Notes under the pieces: model-generated
Database searches by the model: none
Seen by the model: the letters and a program-made list of their open reading frames with translations, nothing else
Told to the model about the DNA's origin: nothing
Origin: Candidatus Gastranaerophilales bacterium
GTDB lineage: Bacteria > Cyanobacteriota > Vampirovibrionia > Gastranaerophilales > Gastranaerophilaceae
Length of the DNA stretch: 64,000 nt
Assembly: GCA_944323135.1 (NCBI GenBank)
Contig: CALURI010000012.1
Location: 1 to 64,000, forward strand
Reading direction: 5' to 3'
Shown: piece by piece, positions 55,803 through 63,256 of the stretch
How positions within the stretch are numbered: position 1 is the first letter of the stretch
Layout: each line of letters starts with the position of its first letter
Program-made: the position numbers and the translations under genes

Positions 55803-56551
55803 ATGGATTTAAGAGCTTTTAGGATTGCCCCCCCCCCGAAAAGTTAACTAATTTAAAGGGTTTATGGGCTTTTACCTTAGCAGAAGTTTTGATTACTCTC
55901 GGGATTATAGGAGTTGTTGCAGCATTAACTATGCCTGCATTAATTGCCTATCACAGAAAAACAGTTGTTGAAACAAGATTAGCAAAATTTTACAGTACTA
56001 TGAACCAAGCTATAAAAATGGCTGAAGCGGATTATGGAGATGTTAATCAATGGGACAAATGGGAAGATTTATATGAAACAGATGAAGATGGCAATAATAA
56101 AATAATAACAAATATAGAATATTTCAATAAATACTTTGAACCATACATTTCATATTTAAAAGTAGAACATGACAATGGAATTACAGTAATTTATTTTCCT
56201 GATGGAAGTCTTTCCACATTAAGAAGTAATGGGATTAGTTTTTATCCTAATGCTAAAGATTATATTATAAAAAAAGAAGAAAGCGGGGAAATTAGAGGAG
56301 ACCAATCACATAATGGGACTAAAGTGTTTTCATTCTTTTTTAATCCAACAGATAATACTACAGCTAATAAATATCACTACAATAAAGGAATCGAACCATA
56401 CAAATACAATTGGGATGGCACAGAAGAAATGCTGAGAAATAACAATAATATAGGATGCAAACAAGAAGTTAGTAATTCAAGAGCATACTGTACCGCATTA
56501 ATACAAATGAACGGTTGGAAAATACCAAAAGATTATCCGCTTAGATTTTAA
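55803..56551 (+). pseudogene. Pilin gene interrupted at a C10 tract (off-phase or frameshifted)
   Basis: The ATG at 55803 (AGGAGG, 8-nt spacing) reads MDLRAFRIAPPPKS and stops. The pilin body lies in another frame, open from 55823: EKLTNLKGLWA-FTLAEVLIT, then GIIGVVAALTMPALIAYHRK, ending YCTALIQMNGWKIPKDYPLRF. The two frames meet at ten Cs (55828-55837). With 11 or 8 Cs they join into one 249-253-residue prepilin. No in-frame ATG gives the prepilin leader without the tract; the first in-frame start-like codon (TTG at 55889) falls inside the hydrophobic helix. The -1 residue is Ala instead of Gly, unlike the other pilins here. Phase variation, ribosomal frameshifting and a homopolymer sequencing error all remain possible. 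Confidence 0.8.
55828..55837 (+). repeat. C10 homopolymer tract in pilin 5' coding region
   Basis: Ten consecutive C in very AT-rich DNA, inside a short start-proximal coding region. Tracts of this kind in other bacteria change length by slipped-strand mispairing and switch genes on and off. Confidence 0.95.
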
Positions 56552-56565
56552 AATTTATAAAAAAA

Positions 56566-58083
56566 TTATATTCTATATTGCAAAGCCTGCATAATATGAG
56601 TTTGTAAAATATTTTCAGAACTTTCCAAATCTGCAATTGTTCTTGCCAGTTTTAGGATTCTGTCATATCGTCTGCCTGAAAGCTGATATTTTGCAACTGC
56701 AACTTTTAAAAGTTCAGAGCTTTGTTTATCTATTTGGCAATATTTTTTTATTAATTTTGAATTTAACTCTGAATTTGTTAAAATTCCTTCATTTTTATAA
56801 CGTTCAGATTGAATTTTACGAGCTTTAATAACACGTTTTCTAATATCAAGAGAGGATTCATTTGAAGGTTCAGTGTTTAAAAGCTCTTCTGCCGTAAGTC
56901 TCGGAACTTCAACTTGCAAATCTATCCTATCTAATAAAGGCCCTGATATTCTTGATTTATATCTTGAAATTTGAAATTCAGAACAGGTACATTGCTTTTC
57001 TTTATCACCAAGATAACCGCAAGGACAAGGATTCATTGCACCAAGCAAAATAAATTTTGCAGGATATTTAATTGAATGTTTAGCTCTTGAAATTACAATC
57101 TGACCATCTTCAAGAGGTTGGCGCAAAACCTCCAAAACATTTCTCGGGAATTCTGCCATTTCATCCAAAAACAAAACTCCTCGATGAGCAAGCGTTATCT
57201 CTCCTGGTTTAGGATTTGAGCCGCCGCCGATTATTCCTGTTGCAGAAGCCGTATGATGCACTGCTCTGTATGGACGTTTTGTCATCAACGGTTCATCTGA
57301 TGATAGAAGTCCTGAGATACTGTATATTTTTGTAAGCTCCAAAGCTTCTAAAAGTTCTAAAGGCGGCAATATCGAAGAAAAACACTTTGCCATAAGGGTT
57401 TTACCTGAGCCTGGCGAACCTGTCATAAGCATATTATGAGCGCCGGCTGCTGCAATTTCTAATGCTCGTTTTGCTTTTTGCTGACCTTTTACATCTTTAA
57501 AGTCATATATATATTCTTGTTTTATCCCTTCACACAAATATTTATTAATATCAATTTCAGTCGATTTTATCTGGCTGTCAGTAAAATGATTAACCACATC
57601 CGCAAGTTTTTCAGCCCCTAAGACATTAACACCTCCTGCTAAAGCAGCTTCCGTTGCATTAATTTTAGGGACAAAAATATTTTTTATACCTGTGTTTTTT
57701 AAACCTAAAACAAGAGGCAAAACACCTGTTACGCCACGTAAAGAGCCATCTAAAGACAACTCCCCGATAAATGCATAATCTTTTACGTTATCCTCTTCTA
57801 AAGTTCCTTCCTCTATCAAAAGTCCTACAGCTATAGGTAAATCAAAATTTGATCCCTCTTTTTTTAAATCTGCTGGTGCAAGATTTATAACAACTTTTTT
57901 CGCAGGAAAAGTAAAGCCCGAATTTTTAATAGCTGAACGCACTCTATCTCGTGCTTCATTTATTGAAGCATCAGGCAGACCGACAATTGAAAACCCCGGT
58001 AAGCCATTTAATATATCAGTTTCTACAGAAACTTTGTAAGCATCTAACCCTATAACAGTAGCAGTTGTAACTTTATTTACCAT
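56566..58083 (-). CDS. comM: ComM/YifB family Mg-chelatase-like AAA+ ATPase
   Basis: 505 aa. N-terminal ChlI/Lon-protease-like domain (GLPGFSIVGLPDASINEARDRVRSAI, VINLAPADLKKEGSNFDLPI), central AAA+ domain with Walker A GSPGSGKTLMAKC (about 223), VLFLDEMAEF as Walker B, then GAMNPCPCGYLGDKEKQC with a Cys-rich loop, and a C-terminal helical domain ending QLSGRRYDRILKLARTIADL. In Vibrio, ComM is a branch-migration helicase in natural transformation; many homologues are annotated only as YifB. Together with type IV pilus genes this supports, but does not prove, DNA uptake competence. Confidence 0.94.
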   Translation of the reverse strand: MVNKVTTATVIGLDAYKVSVETDILNGLPGFSIVGLPDASINEARDRVRSAIKNSGFTFPAKKVVINLAPADLKKEGSNFDLPIAVGLLIEEGTLEEDNVKDYAFIGELSLDGSLRGVTGVLPLVLGLKNTGIKNIFVPKINATEAALAGGVNVLGAEKLADVVNHFTDSQIKSTEIDINKYLCEGIKQEYIYDFKDVKGQQKAKRALEIAAAGAHNMLMTGSPGSGKTLMAKCFSSILPPLELLEALELTKIYSISGLLSSDEPLMTKRPYRAVHHTASATGIIGGGSNPKPGEITLAHRGVLFLDEMAEFPRNVLEVLRQPLEDGQIVISRAKHSIKYPAKFILLGAMNPCPCGYLGDKEKQCTCSEFQISRYKSRISGPLLDRIDLQVEVPRLTAEELLNTEPSNESSLDIRKRVIKARKIQSERYKNEGILTNSELNSKLIKKYCQIDKQSSELLKVAVAKYQLSGRRYDRILKLARTIADLESSENILQTHIMQALQYRI

Positions 58084-58113
58084 AAATATATACTACTACA
58101 AATATTTTTATTG

Positions 58114-58119
58114 TATAAT
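58114..58119 (+). promoter_or_regulatory. -10 box of GT9 gene (predicted leaderless start)
   Basis: TATAAT ending 7 nt before the ATG at 58126. The -35 is not clear. No ribosome binding site lies between. Confidence 0.4.
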
Positions 58120-58125
58120 CAAGCC

Positions 58126-59103
58126 ATGAATATTTTAGCAATAAATTTTGGCGGAATAGGAGATGAAATATTCTTTTTGCCGACATTAATATCATTAAAA
58201 AAAGAATTTCCAAACTCCAAAATAACTCTTGCACTTGAACCAAGAAGCAAGAGCGTTAAAGATTTAACAAATATTATTGACGATTTATTCCTAATTGATA
58301 TTAAAGGGAAAAATAAATACTTAGAACTTTTAAAGCTTGTATATCTTGCGCGTAAAGGACATTTTGATATAGTTATATCATCCGGCGGAAATAAATTAAT
58401 AAGTATCCTTTTAACATTAACAGGGATAAAACAACGATATGGCTATAATACCGGAAAATTAAGCGAAATCCTGTTAACCAAAACAGTTAGGCTTAACAAA
58501 AATCAATATGCCTGTGCAATGTATCATGATTTAATCTCACCAATTACAAATCACAAAACAGAATTACCAGAAATCAATGTCCCCGCTCAGGGAAAAATTC
58601 CAAACTCCGTACTAATTCATCCTGGGGTGAGCAAAATGAGTATAAATAAAGGGATGATAAAAACGGTTACAGCGGATGTGTGGGCACAAACTGTTGATTT
58701 ACTCCTTGAGAAAGGCAAAAATGTTATTTTAGCAGGAGGCCCTGACGACAAAGAAGTTATTGATACTATCAGAAATAAAACTAAAAATAAAAATTTTGAA
58801 GATTTATACGGAAAAACAAAAAACTTAAAAGATCTTGCAGTAATTATCGGAAAAGCTGAAAAATTTATATGTTCGGATTCCGCACCTTTACATGTCGGAG
58901 TTGCAATGGGAACAAAAACTTATGCAATTTTTGGTCCAACTGATGATAAAAAATTAATTCCGCAATCAGAAAATGTCATTGCTATTAAAGCCTCTGACAA
59001 TTGTCCGATAAAACCTTGCCTTTGGGAGCACAGACAGACAACTTGTGAAAAACTTGATTGTCTAAAAATTACTGCCCAAGATATTGTTGAGAAAGTTCTT
59101 TAG
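58126..59103 (+). CDS. Glycosyltransferase family 9 (heptosyltransferase-like)
   Basis: 325 aa from the ATG at 58126 (MNILAINFGGIGDEIFFLPT); the TTG five codons earlier lies on the -10 box. GT9/ADP-heptose:LPS heptosyltransferase features: NFGGIGDEIFFLPTL at the N-terminus, VLIHPGVS at mid-protein, and the C-terminal donor site ICSDSAPLHVGVAMGTKTYAIFGPTD. Probably adds a sugar in lipopolysaccharide core or surface glycan synthesis. Ends in a Cys-rich stretch (NCPIKPCLWEHRQTTCEKLDCL) as in heptosyltransferases. Divergent from comM; overlaps the next (minus) gene tail-to-tail by 35 nt. Confidence 0.85.
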   Translation: MNILAINFGGIGDEIFFLPTLISLKKEFPNSKITLALEPRSKSVKDLTNIIDDLFLIDIKGKNKYLELLKLVYLARKGHFDIVISSGGNKLISILLTLTGIKQRYGYNTGKLSEILLTKTVRLNKNQYACAMYHDLISPITNHKTELPEINVPAQGKIPNSVLIHPGVSKMSINKGMIKTVTADVWAQTVDLLLEKGKNVILAGGPDDKEVIDTIRNKTKNKNFEDLYGKTKNLKDLAVIIGKAEKFICSDSAPLHVGVAMGTKTYAIFGPTDDKKLIPQSENVIAIKASDNCPIKPCLWEHRQTTCEKLDCLKITAQDIVEKVL

Positions 59104-59707
59104 AATATAAATCCTCAAAAATATTTCGTAATTTAGTTTTATCTTCAATTATTTGGCGTAATTCATTTAAAGGTTCTGCATTTTTTGAATCCTCAAACCA
59201 CAATTTCATATAACCGCCTTTTGCATATTTTTCTGCCATGTGTTCTGTTAAATGCTGCCAATGAAGTTCTTTATCATCTGATGGGGTATTTTTCATGGAA
59301 TATTGAATAGTACGTTTTATAATTTTTATAGGAACTATATCTCTGTCTGCCTCTGCAACAATTTTACCGTAAATACTTCTTGGCGGATTTTTTGAAGATG
59401 CTCTATGATCTTCAACTGCCTCCTTCATCAATTTGATTTCATCGGGAGAAAACCATTGATTTATAACATTATCAGCTTCTAAAATTTTACCTGAAACTAT
59501 ATGATGAAATTCTCTTCCGTCACAAAGCCCCAAATCATGATATGCAGCTATAACATAAGCATAATCAAGGTTTACATTACATTTTTCAGCAAGATTTAGA
59601 CTTTCATTAATAACAGTTTGAACATGCTCTAAATTATGTCCTTTATCAAAATCAGCATATTTAGGAATAATCATAGTTTCAATATATTTTTGTAACTCTT
59701 TATTCAT
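59069..59707 (-). CDS. HD-domain phosphohydrolase
   Basis: 212 aa from the ATG at 59707, which overlaps the stop of the SDR gene (TAATG); an ATG nine codons upstream is less likely. HD-domain metal ligands: GHNLEHVQTV (His), AAYHDLGLCDG (HD pair) and VEDHRA, with IVAEADRD later. Enzymes of this group hydrolyse nucleotides or phosphoesters; the substrate is unknown. Part of the compact string Nudix-secG-tcdA-SDR-HD on the minus strand with overlaps of a few nt at each junction. Confidence 0.8.
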   Translation of the reverse strand: MNKELQKYIETMIIPKYADFDKGHNLEHVQTVINESLNLAEKCNVNLDYAYVIAAYHDLGLCDGREFHHIVSGKILEADNVINQWFSPDEIKLMKEAVEDHRASSKNPPRSIYGKIVAEADRDIVPIKIIKRTIQYSMKNTPSDDKELHWQHLTEHMAEKYAKGGYMKLWFEDSKNAEPLNELRQIIEDKTKLRNIFEDLYSKELSQQYLGQ

Positions 59708-60408
59708 TATATTCCAACACTCAATCCTGCACATAAATTTATTGCTTGTCCCGTAATCCCTTTTGCGTCTTCTGAAATTAAATATTTACAAAGCTTTGCA
59801 ACCTCTTCAGGTTTTACAAATCTTTTTTGCGGAATTGTATCTATAATTTCTTCTTTTGAGAATTCACTATCCTCGATAGATGCCATTCCAAGTTCTGTTT
59901 CTACCCAACCCGGGTTTATTGTATTTACGGTTATATTATATTCTGCAACTTCCAGTGCCAAAGCTTTTGTCAAACCTACAAGCCCAGCCTTTGAAGAGGA
60001 ATAAATACTTGCAAAAGCTTCTCCCATTATACCTGAAATCGAACCGATATTTATAATTCTTCCCCATCTTTTGTTTTTCATATAAGGAATAGCTTTTGAA
60101 ATAAGATATGCAGGAGCTATCAAATTTGTCTGATATAACCTTTGAATATCAGCAATATTCATAGTTTCCAATCCTGCATAAATATATTCACCAGCATTAT
60201 TTATCAAAACATCAATATTTTTTTCTTCAATAAATTCTGCAAGAACATTTATATCTTTCGATAAATCACAAACACAAAATCCTTTTGCATTGCAAGCTGT
60301 AAGAGCCTTTTCATTTCGTCCTGTTACAAAAACTTCTCCGATATTTTGAAGTTCTTTTGCTATTGCATTACCTATACCCTTTGAAGCTCCTGTGACTAAT
60401 ATATTCAT
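59707..60408 (-). CDS. Short-chain dehydrogenase/reductase (FabG-like)
   Basis: 233 aa. NAD(P)-binding TGASKGIGNAIA (6-17), NNAG at about 69-72, catalytic Ser in INIGSISG, Tyr-x3-Lys in IYSSSKAGLVGL, and NTINPGWVETELG. Resembles 3-oxoacyl-ACP reductases, but true FabG usually clusters with fab genes; here it sits in a mixed operon. Its start overlaps the tcdA stop by 4 nt (ATGA). Substrate not predictable from sequence alone. Confidence 0.83.
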   Translation of the reverse strand: MNILVTGASKGIGNAIAKELQNIGEVFVTGRNEKALTACNAKGFCVCDLSKDINVLAEFIEEKNIDVLINNAGEYIYAGLETMNIADIQRLYQTNLIAPAYLISKAIPYMKNKRWGRIINIGSISGIMGEAFASIYSSSKAGLVGLTKALALEVAEYNITVNTINPGWVETELGMASIEDSEFSKEEIIDTIPQKRFVKPEEVAKLCKYLISEDAKGITGQAINLCAGLSVGI

Positions 60409-61151
60409 GATTTATACTCCTTTAAAAAATTCCGGACAATATATGATGCCATAAATATTCCCGCACAACTTGCGACAAACGGAGTTGATGAAGGGGTAAT
60501 TTTTGTAAATTCAATGTTTTCACCACTTTTAGTTGTTATTTTTTCAGTTGAAGATATCTTTTCTCTAACAAAAGGTTTTTCCCTGCTTGCAACAACTGCA
60601 ATTCCGTTTTCAATCCCTCGTTTTTTCAATTGGTATATTATATTGGAAATAAAAGGAGCATTCTTATTCTCAATTTCTGAAATATCTGATATATAAAGTT
60701 TTTCAGGGTCAATTCTATTACCCGCTCCCATTGAAGAAATTACAGGAATATTATGTTTCACACAAGTTTCCAGCAACTCAATTTTTGAACGCATTGTATC
60801 AATAGCATCAGCGACATAATCGACATTAGAAAGATTTAAATCTCCGCTATAAAAATCATCAATAACATTCAATTTTATATTAGGATTAATATCTTTTAAT
60901 CTCGTTTCAAAAAGCTTTGTCTTGCTTTGCCCGACAGTTGAATACATAGCTACAAGCTGTCTGTTTATATTAGATTGCGACACAATATCGAAATCAATTA
61001 TTGTTAATTCTCCAATTCCGGCTCTTGCAAGAGCTTCCGCACAAAAACCGCCAACACCGCCAAGTCCGAAAACAGCAACATGCTTTGACAAAAGAAAATC
61101 TTGATTATCTTTTCCCCAAAACAGTTGATTTCTTGAAAATATTTCACACAT
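60405..61151 (-). CDS. tcdA: tRNA threonylcarbamoyladenosine dehydratase TcdA (CsdL, ThiF/E1 family)
   Basis: 248 aa from the ATG at 61151, which follows the secG stop by 1 nt; a TTG six codons upstream overlaps secG. E1-like adenylation domain: HVAVFGLGGVGGFCAEALAR (GxGGVG), LTIIDFDIVSQSNINRQL (Asp and Arg finger), YVADAIDTMRSK and ISSMGAGNRIDP. Converts t6A to cyclic t6A at position 37 of tRNAs. The Cys near the C-terminus in FVASCAGIFMASYIVR matches TcdA. Single-domain length agrees with TcdA rather than MoeB/ThiF. Confidence 0.9.
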   Translation of the reverse strand: MCEIFSRNQLFWGKDNQDFLLSKHVAVFGLGGVGGFCAEALARAGIGELTIIDFDIVSQSNINRQLVAMYSTVGQSKTKLFETRLKDINPNIKLNVIDDFYSGDLNLSNVDYVADAIDTMRSKIELLETCVKHNIPVISSMGAGNRIDPEKLYISDISEIENKNAPFISNIIYQLKKRGIENGIAVVASREKPFVREKISSTEKITTKSGENIEFTKITPSSTPFVASCAGIFMASYIVRNFLKEYKS

Positions 61152-61152
61152 A

Positions 61153-61380
61153 TTACTTAATAATACCAAAACCTAGAAGGAATGTACAAATTAAAAATAT
61201 TGCAGAAACAATTGCCGTTAATTTATTCAAACCTTTTTCAGCACTCTTTTGAGAAGCAAAAACATGAGATGCTCCGCCAATTCCTGCAATTCCATCACCT
61301 TTCGGGGAGTGCAACAAGATTAAAACAATTAATAATAAAGCTGAAATAATTTGAACAGCCCAAACTATATTTAATAACAT
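61153..61380 (-). CDS. secG: Preprotein translocase subunit SecG
   Basis: 75 aa with two transmembrane helices (about 4-21 and 52-73) around the conserved loop LLHSPKGDGIAGIGGASHVF, the SecG signature (HS/G-KG-G). SecG assists the SecYE channel. Its ATG directly abuts the stop of the Nudix gene, and tcdA starts 1 nt after its own stop: one operon. Confidence 0.95.
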   Translation of the reverse strand: MLLNIVWAVQIISALLLIVLILLHSPKGDGIAGIGGASHVFASQKSAEKGLNKLTAIVSAIFLICTFLLGFGIIK

Positions 61381-62067
61381 TTATTTTTTCTCCTTTTTCT
61401 TAGAAATAAAATGGGCTCTTTTTGAATTTAATTTGATATTTTCAAAAGTATATAATCTCGCAGGTCTTTTAGACGAAGATTTAGTATATTCATTAAGTTC
61501 AATCAAACCTTCAGTAGAAAGAGCTTTCTTTCTAAAATTACGCTTATCAAGTTTTTTACCCATAATTAACTCATAAGCTTTCTGCATTTCGGTTAAAGTA
61601 AATTTTTCATTCAAAAGCTGGTATGCAACAGGGCATAATTCCAATCTTTCACGTGTTCTTTTAAGAGAATATTCTATAATTTCTTTATGGTCAAAAGCTA
61701 AAGGCGGCAAGTCAGAAATCTTATGCCAGCCCAATTCGGGAGTAGGAACAATATTAATATCTTCAGCTCTCACCAAAGCGAAATACGCACAAGTAATAAC
61801 TCTTGCATTTGGGTGACGGAGAGGGTCTCCAAATGTATATAATTGTTCCAAGTAAACATTGTCAATATTTGTACGTTCTTTTAACACTCGCAAAGCCGCT
61901 TGATCAAGATTTTCGGATAATCTTACATAACCTCCTGGAATTGCCCACTTATCTTTAAAAGGTTCATTTAAACGTTTAACAAGCAAAACCTGCAAAGCAT
62001 CATTTTTCATTGTTACAATAACAACGTCTACAGTAATCTCGTGTGTTTTTGTTTCATTAAAAATCAT
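61381..62067 (-). CDS. Nudix-domain protein with C-terminal winged helix (NrtR-like)
   Basis: 228 aa. N-terminal Nudix domain: TVDVVIVTMKNDALQVLLVKR, WAIPGGYVRLSENLDQAALR, VLKERTNIDNVYLEQLYTFG, the pattern of the NrtR/ADP-ribose group with 'YTFGDP.RHP'. The Nudix box is degenerate: the canonical REUXEE reads RVLKER, so two of the metal-binding Glu are changed. The C-terminal half (EKFTLTEMQKAYELIMGKKL, DKRNFRKKALSTEGLIE) is a winged-helix as in NrtR, a regulator of NAD metabolism that senses ADP-ribose. Loss of the catalytic Glu residues fits a regulator rather than a hydrolase. First gene of the operon with secG. Confidence 0.82.
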   Translation of the reverse strand: MIFNETKTHEITVDVVIVTMKNDALQVLLVKRLNEPFKDKWAIPGGYVRLSENLDQAALRVLKERTNIDNVYLEQLYTFGDPLRHPNARVITCAYFALVRAEDINIVPTPELGWHKISDLPPLAFDHKEIIEYSLKRTRERLELCPVAYQLLNEKFTLTEMQKAYELIMGKKLDKRNFRKKALSTEGLIELNEYTKSSSKRPARLYTFENIKLNSKRAHFISKKKEKK

Positions 62068-62238
62068 AAATTCTCTGTCCCTTAAGATTAATAATATAAT
62101 AAAAATAAAATTTTACATTAGTTAATAGTTATTTTTTATTAACAATTTTTAACATGCAACTAAAATATAACAATTTTAAAATAATTAATTCTTTTATATA
62201 TATAAGAGGAAAAATAAGGGAAATTTTCAGGGGAAAAT

Positions 62239-63153
62239 ATGAGTATTTACAACTGGGGATTAAATAACATATTTATGAATAATTTCATGCCAATGCCTAT
62301 AGATCCTTTTGGAGGATTAAACCCATTTTGTTCAGGTTTTGGCTACCCGATGTCGTCATTCAATTTTATGCCTTCTCAATTTAGCATATTTCCCTCATTT
62401 CAACCTTTTACAATGCCGTCTTTCACATCTTGCAACAGTATATTTTCGGGCGGTTTTTCATCTATGCCTTTAAATATGAATGCAAGCTTATTTTCAATGC
62501 CTTTCTTGTCTAATCCATTCGACTTTAATCTTCCGAACAGCTTATACACAGGAGGTATGGGAGGATTTAATTTTCCTGTTTTCGGAGAACTTACAAAACA
62601 AACAAACAAGAATAATTCTAATTTTAGAAAAGACGTAGATAAAGGTTTCCAAAATTCTCAAAAACTTGATAAGAAATTTTTAAATAAAGTAAAAAAGATT
62701 GCAAAGAAATTGAACTGTAATTATAAAGATTTGTTAGCGGTTATGAACAGTGAATCCAGCCTAAAATCTAATAACTGGAACGGCACAACAGCTGTAGGTT
62801 TAATTCAGTTTACACAACCGGCAATTACCGAACTGAATAAACGATACAAAACAAATTTAACTAAAGCCAAAATTGCAAAAATGTCTCCAATGGAACAACT
62901 TGATTGGGTTGAAAAATTACTTACACTATCAAAGAGCTATACATTTGCACCTAACGCAAAACTTTCCGCAGCGGATTTATACGCAATAACGTTCCTCCCC
63001 GGAAGAGCTAATCAAGAAGTTTTATGTAAAAACGGAGAAAATTTTTACAAACAAAATAAAAACCTTGACAAAAACAATGACGGAAAAATAACTAAATCTG
63101 ATTTAGCTCAGCATTTGTCTAAAAAATATGTTAACGAATCACTTTTTGTATAA
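62239..63153 (+). CDS. Lytic-transglycosylase-like protein with EF-hand-like loop
   Basis: 304 aa. Residues 1-125 are low-complexity, rich in Phe, Pro, Met, Ser and Asn (NFMPMPIDPFGGLNPF and similar), with no signal peptide. Residues about 150-275 look like a lysozyme/SLT-type domain: KIAKKLNCNYKDLLAVMNSESS with a probable catalytic Glu, then TAVGLIQFTQPAITEL, MSPMEQLDWVEKLL and LYAITFLPG. Near the C-terminus DKNNDGKITKSDL is a canonical calcium EF-hand loop. It may cut peptidoglycan for an export system. GGGG precedes the ATG. Upstream 62068-62238 contains only AT-rich sequence. Confidence 0.72.
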   Translation: MSIYNWGLNNIFMNNFMPMPIDPFGGLNPFCSGFGYPMSSFNFMPSQFSIFPSFQPFTMPSFTSCNSIFSGGFSSMPLNMNASLFSMPFLSNPFDFNLPNSLYTGGMGGFNFPVFGELTKQTNKNNSNFRKDVDKGFQNSQKLDKKFLNKVKKIAKKLNCNYKDLLAVMNSESSLKSNNWNGTTAVGLIQFTQPAITELNKRYKTNLTKAKIAKMSPMEQLDWVEKLLTLSKSYTFAPNAKLSAADLYAITFLPGRANQEVLCKNGENFYKQNKNLDKNNDGKITKSDLAQHLSKKYVNESLFV

Positions 63154-63256
63154 AAAATAAAATAAAAATATTACAATTCGAAATAATCCATTGATGTTCC
63201 AAAATGTTTCATGTATGTTCATAGAATATATATAGGATTTGCGGAAAGGTTCAAAA

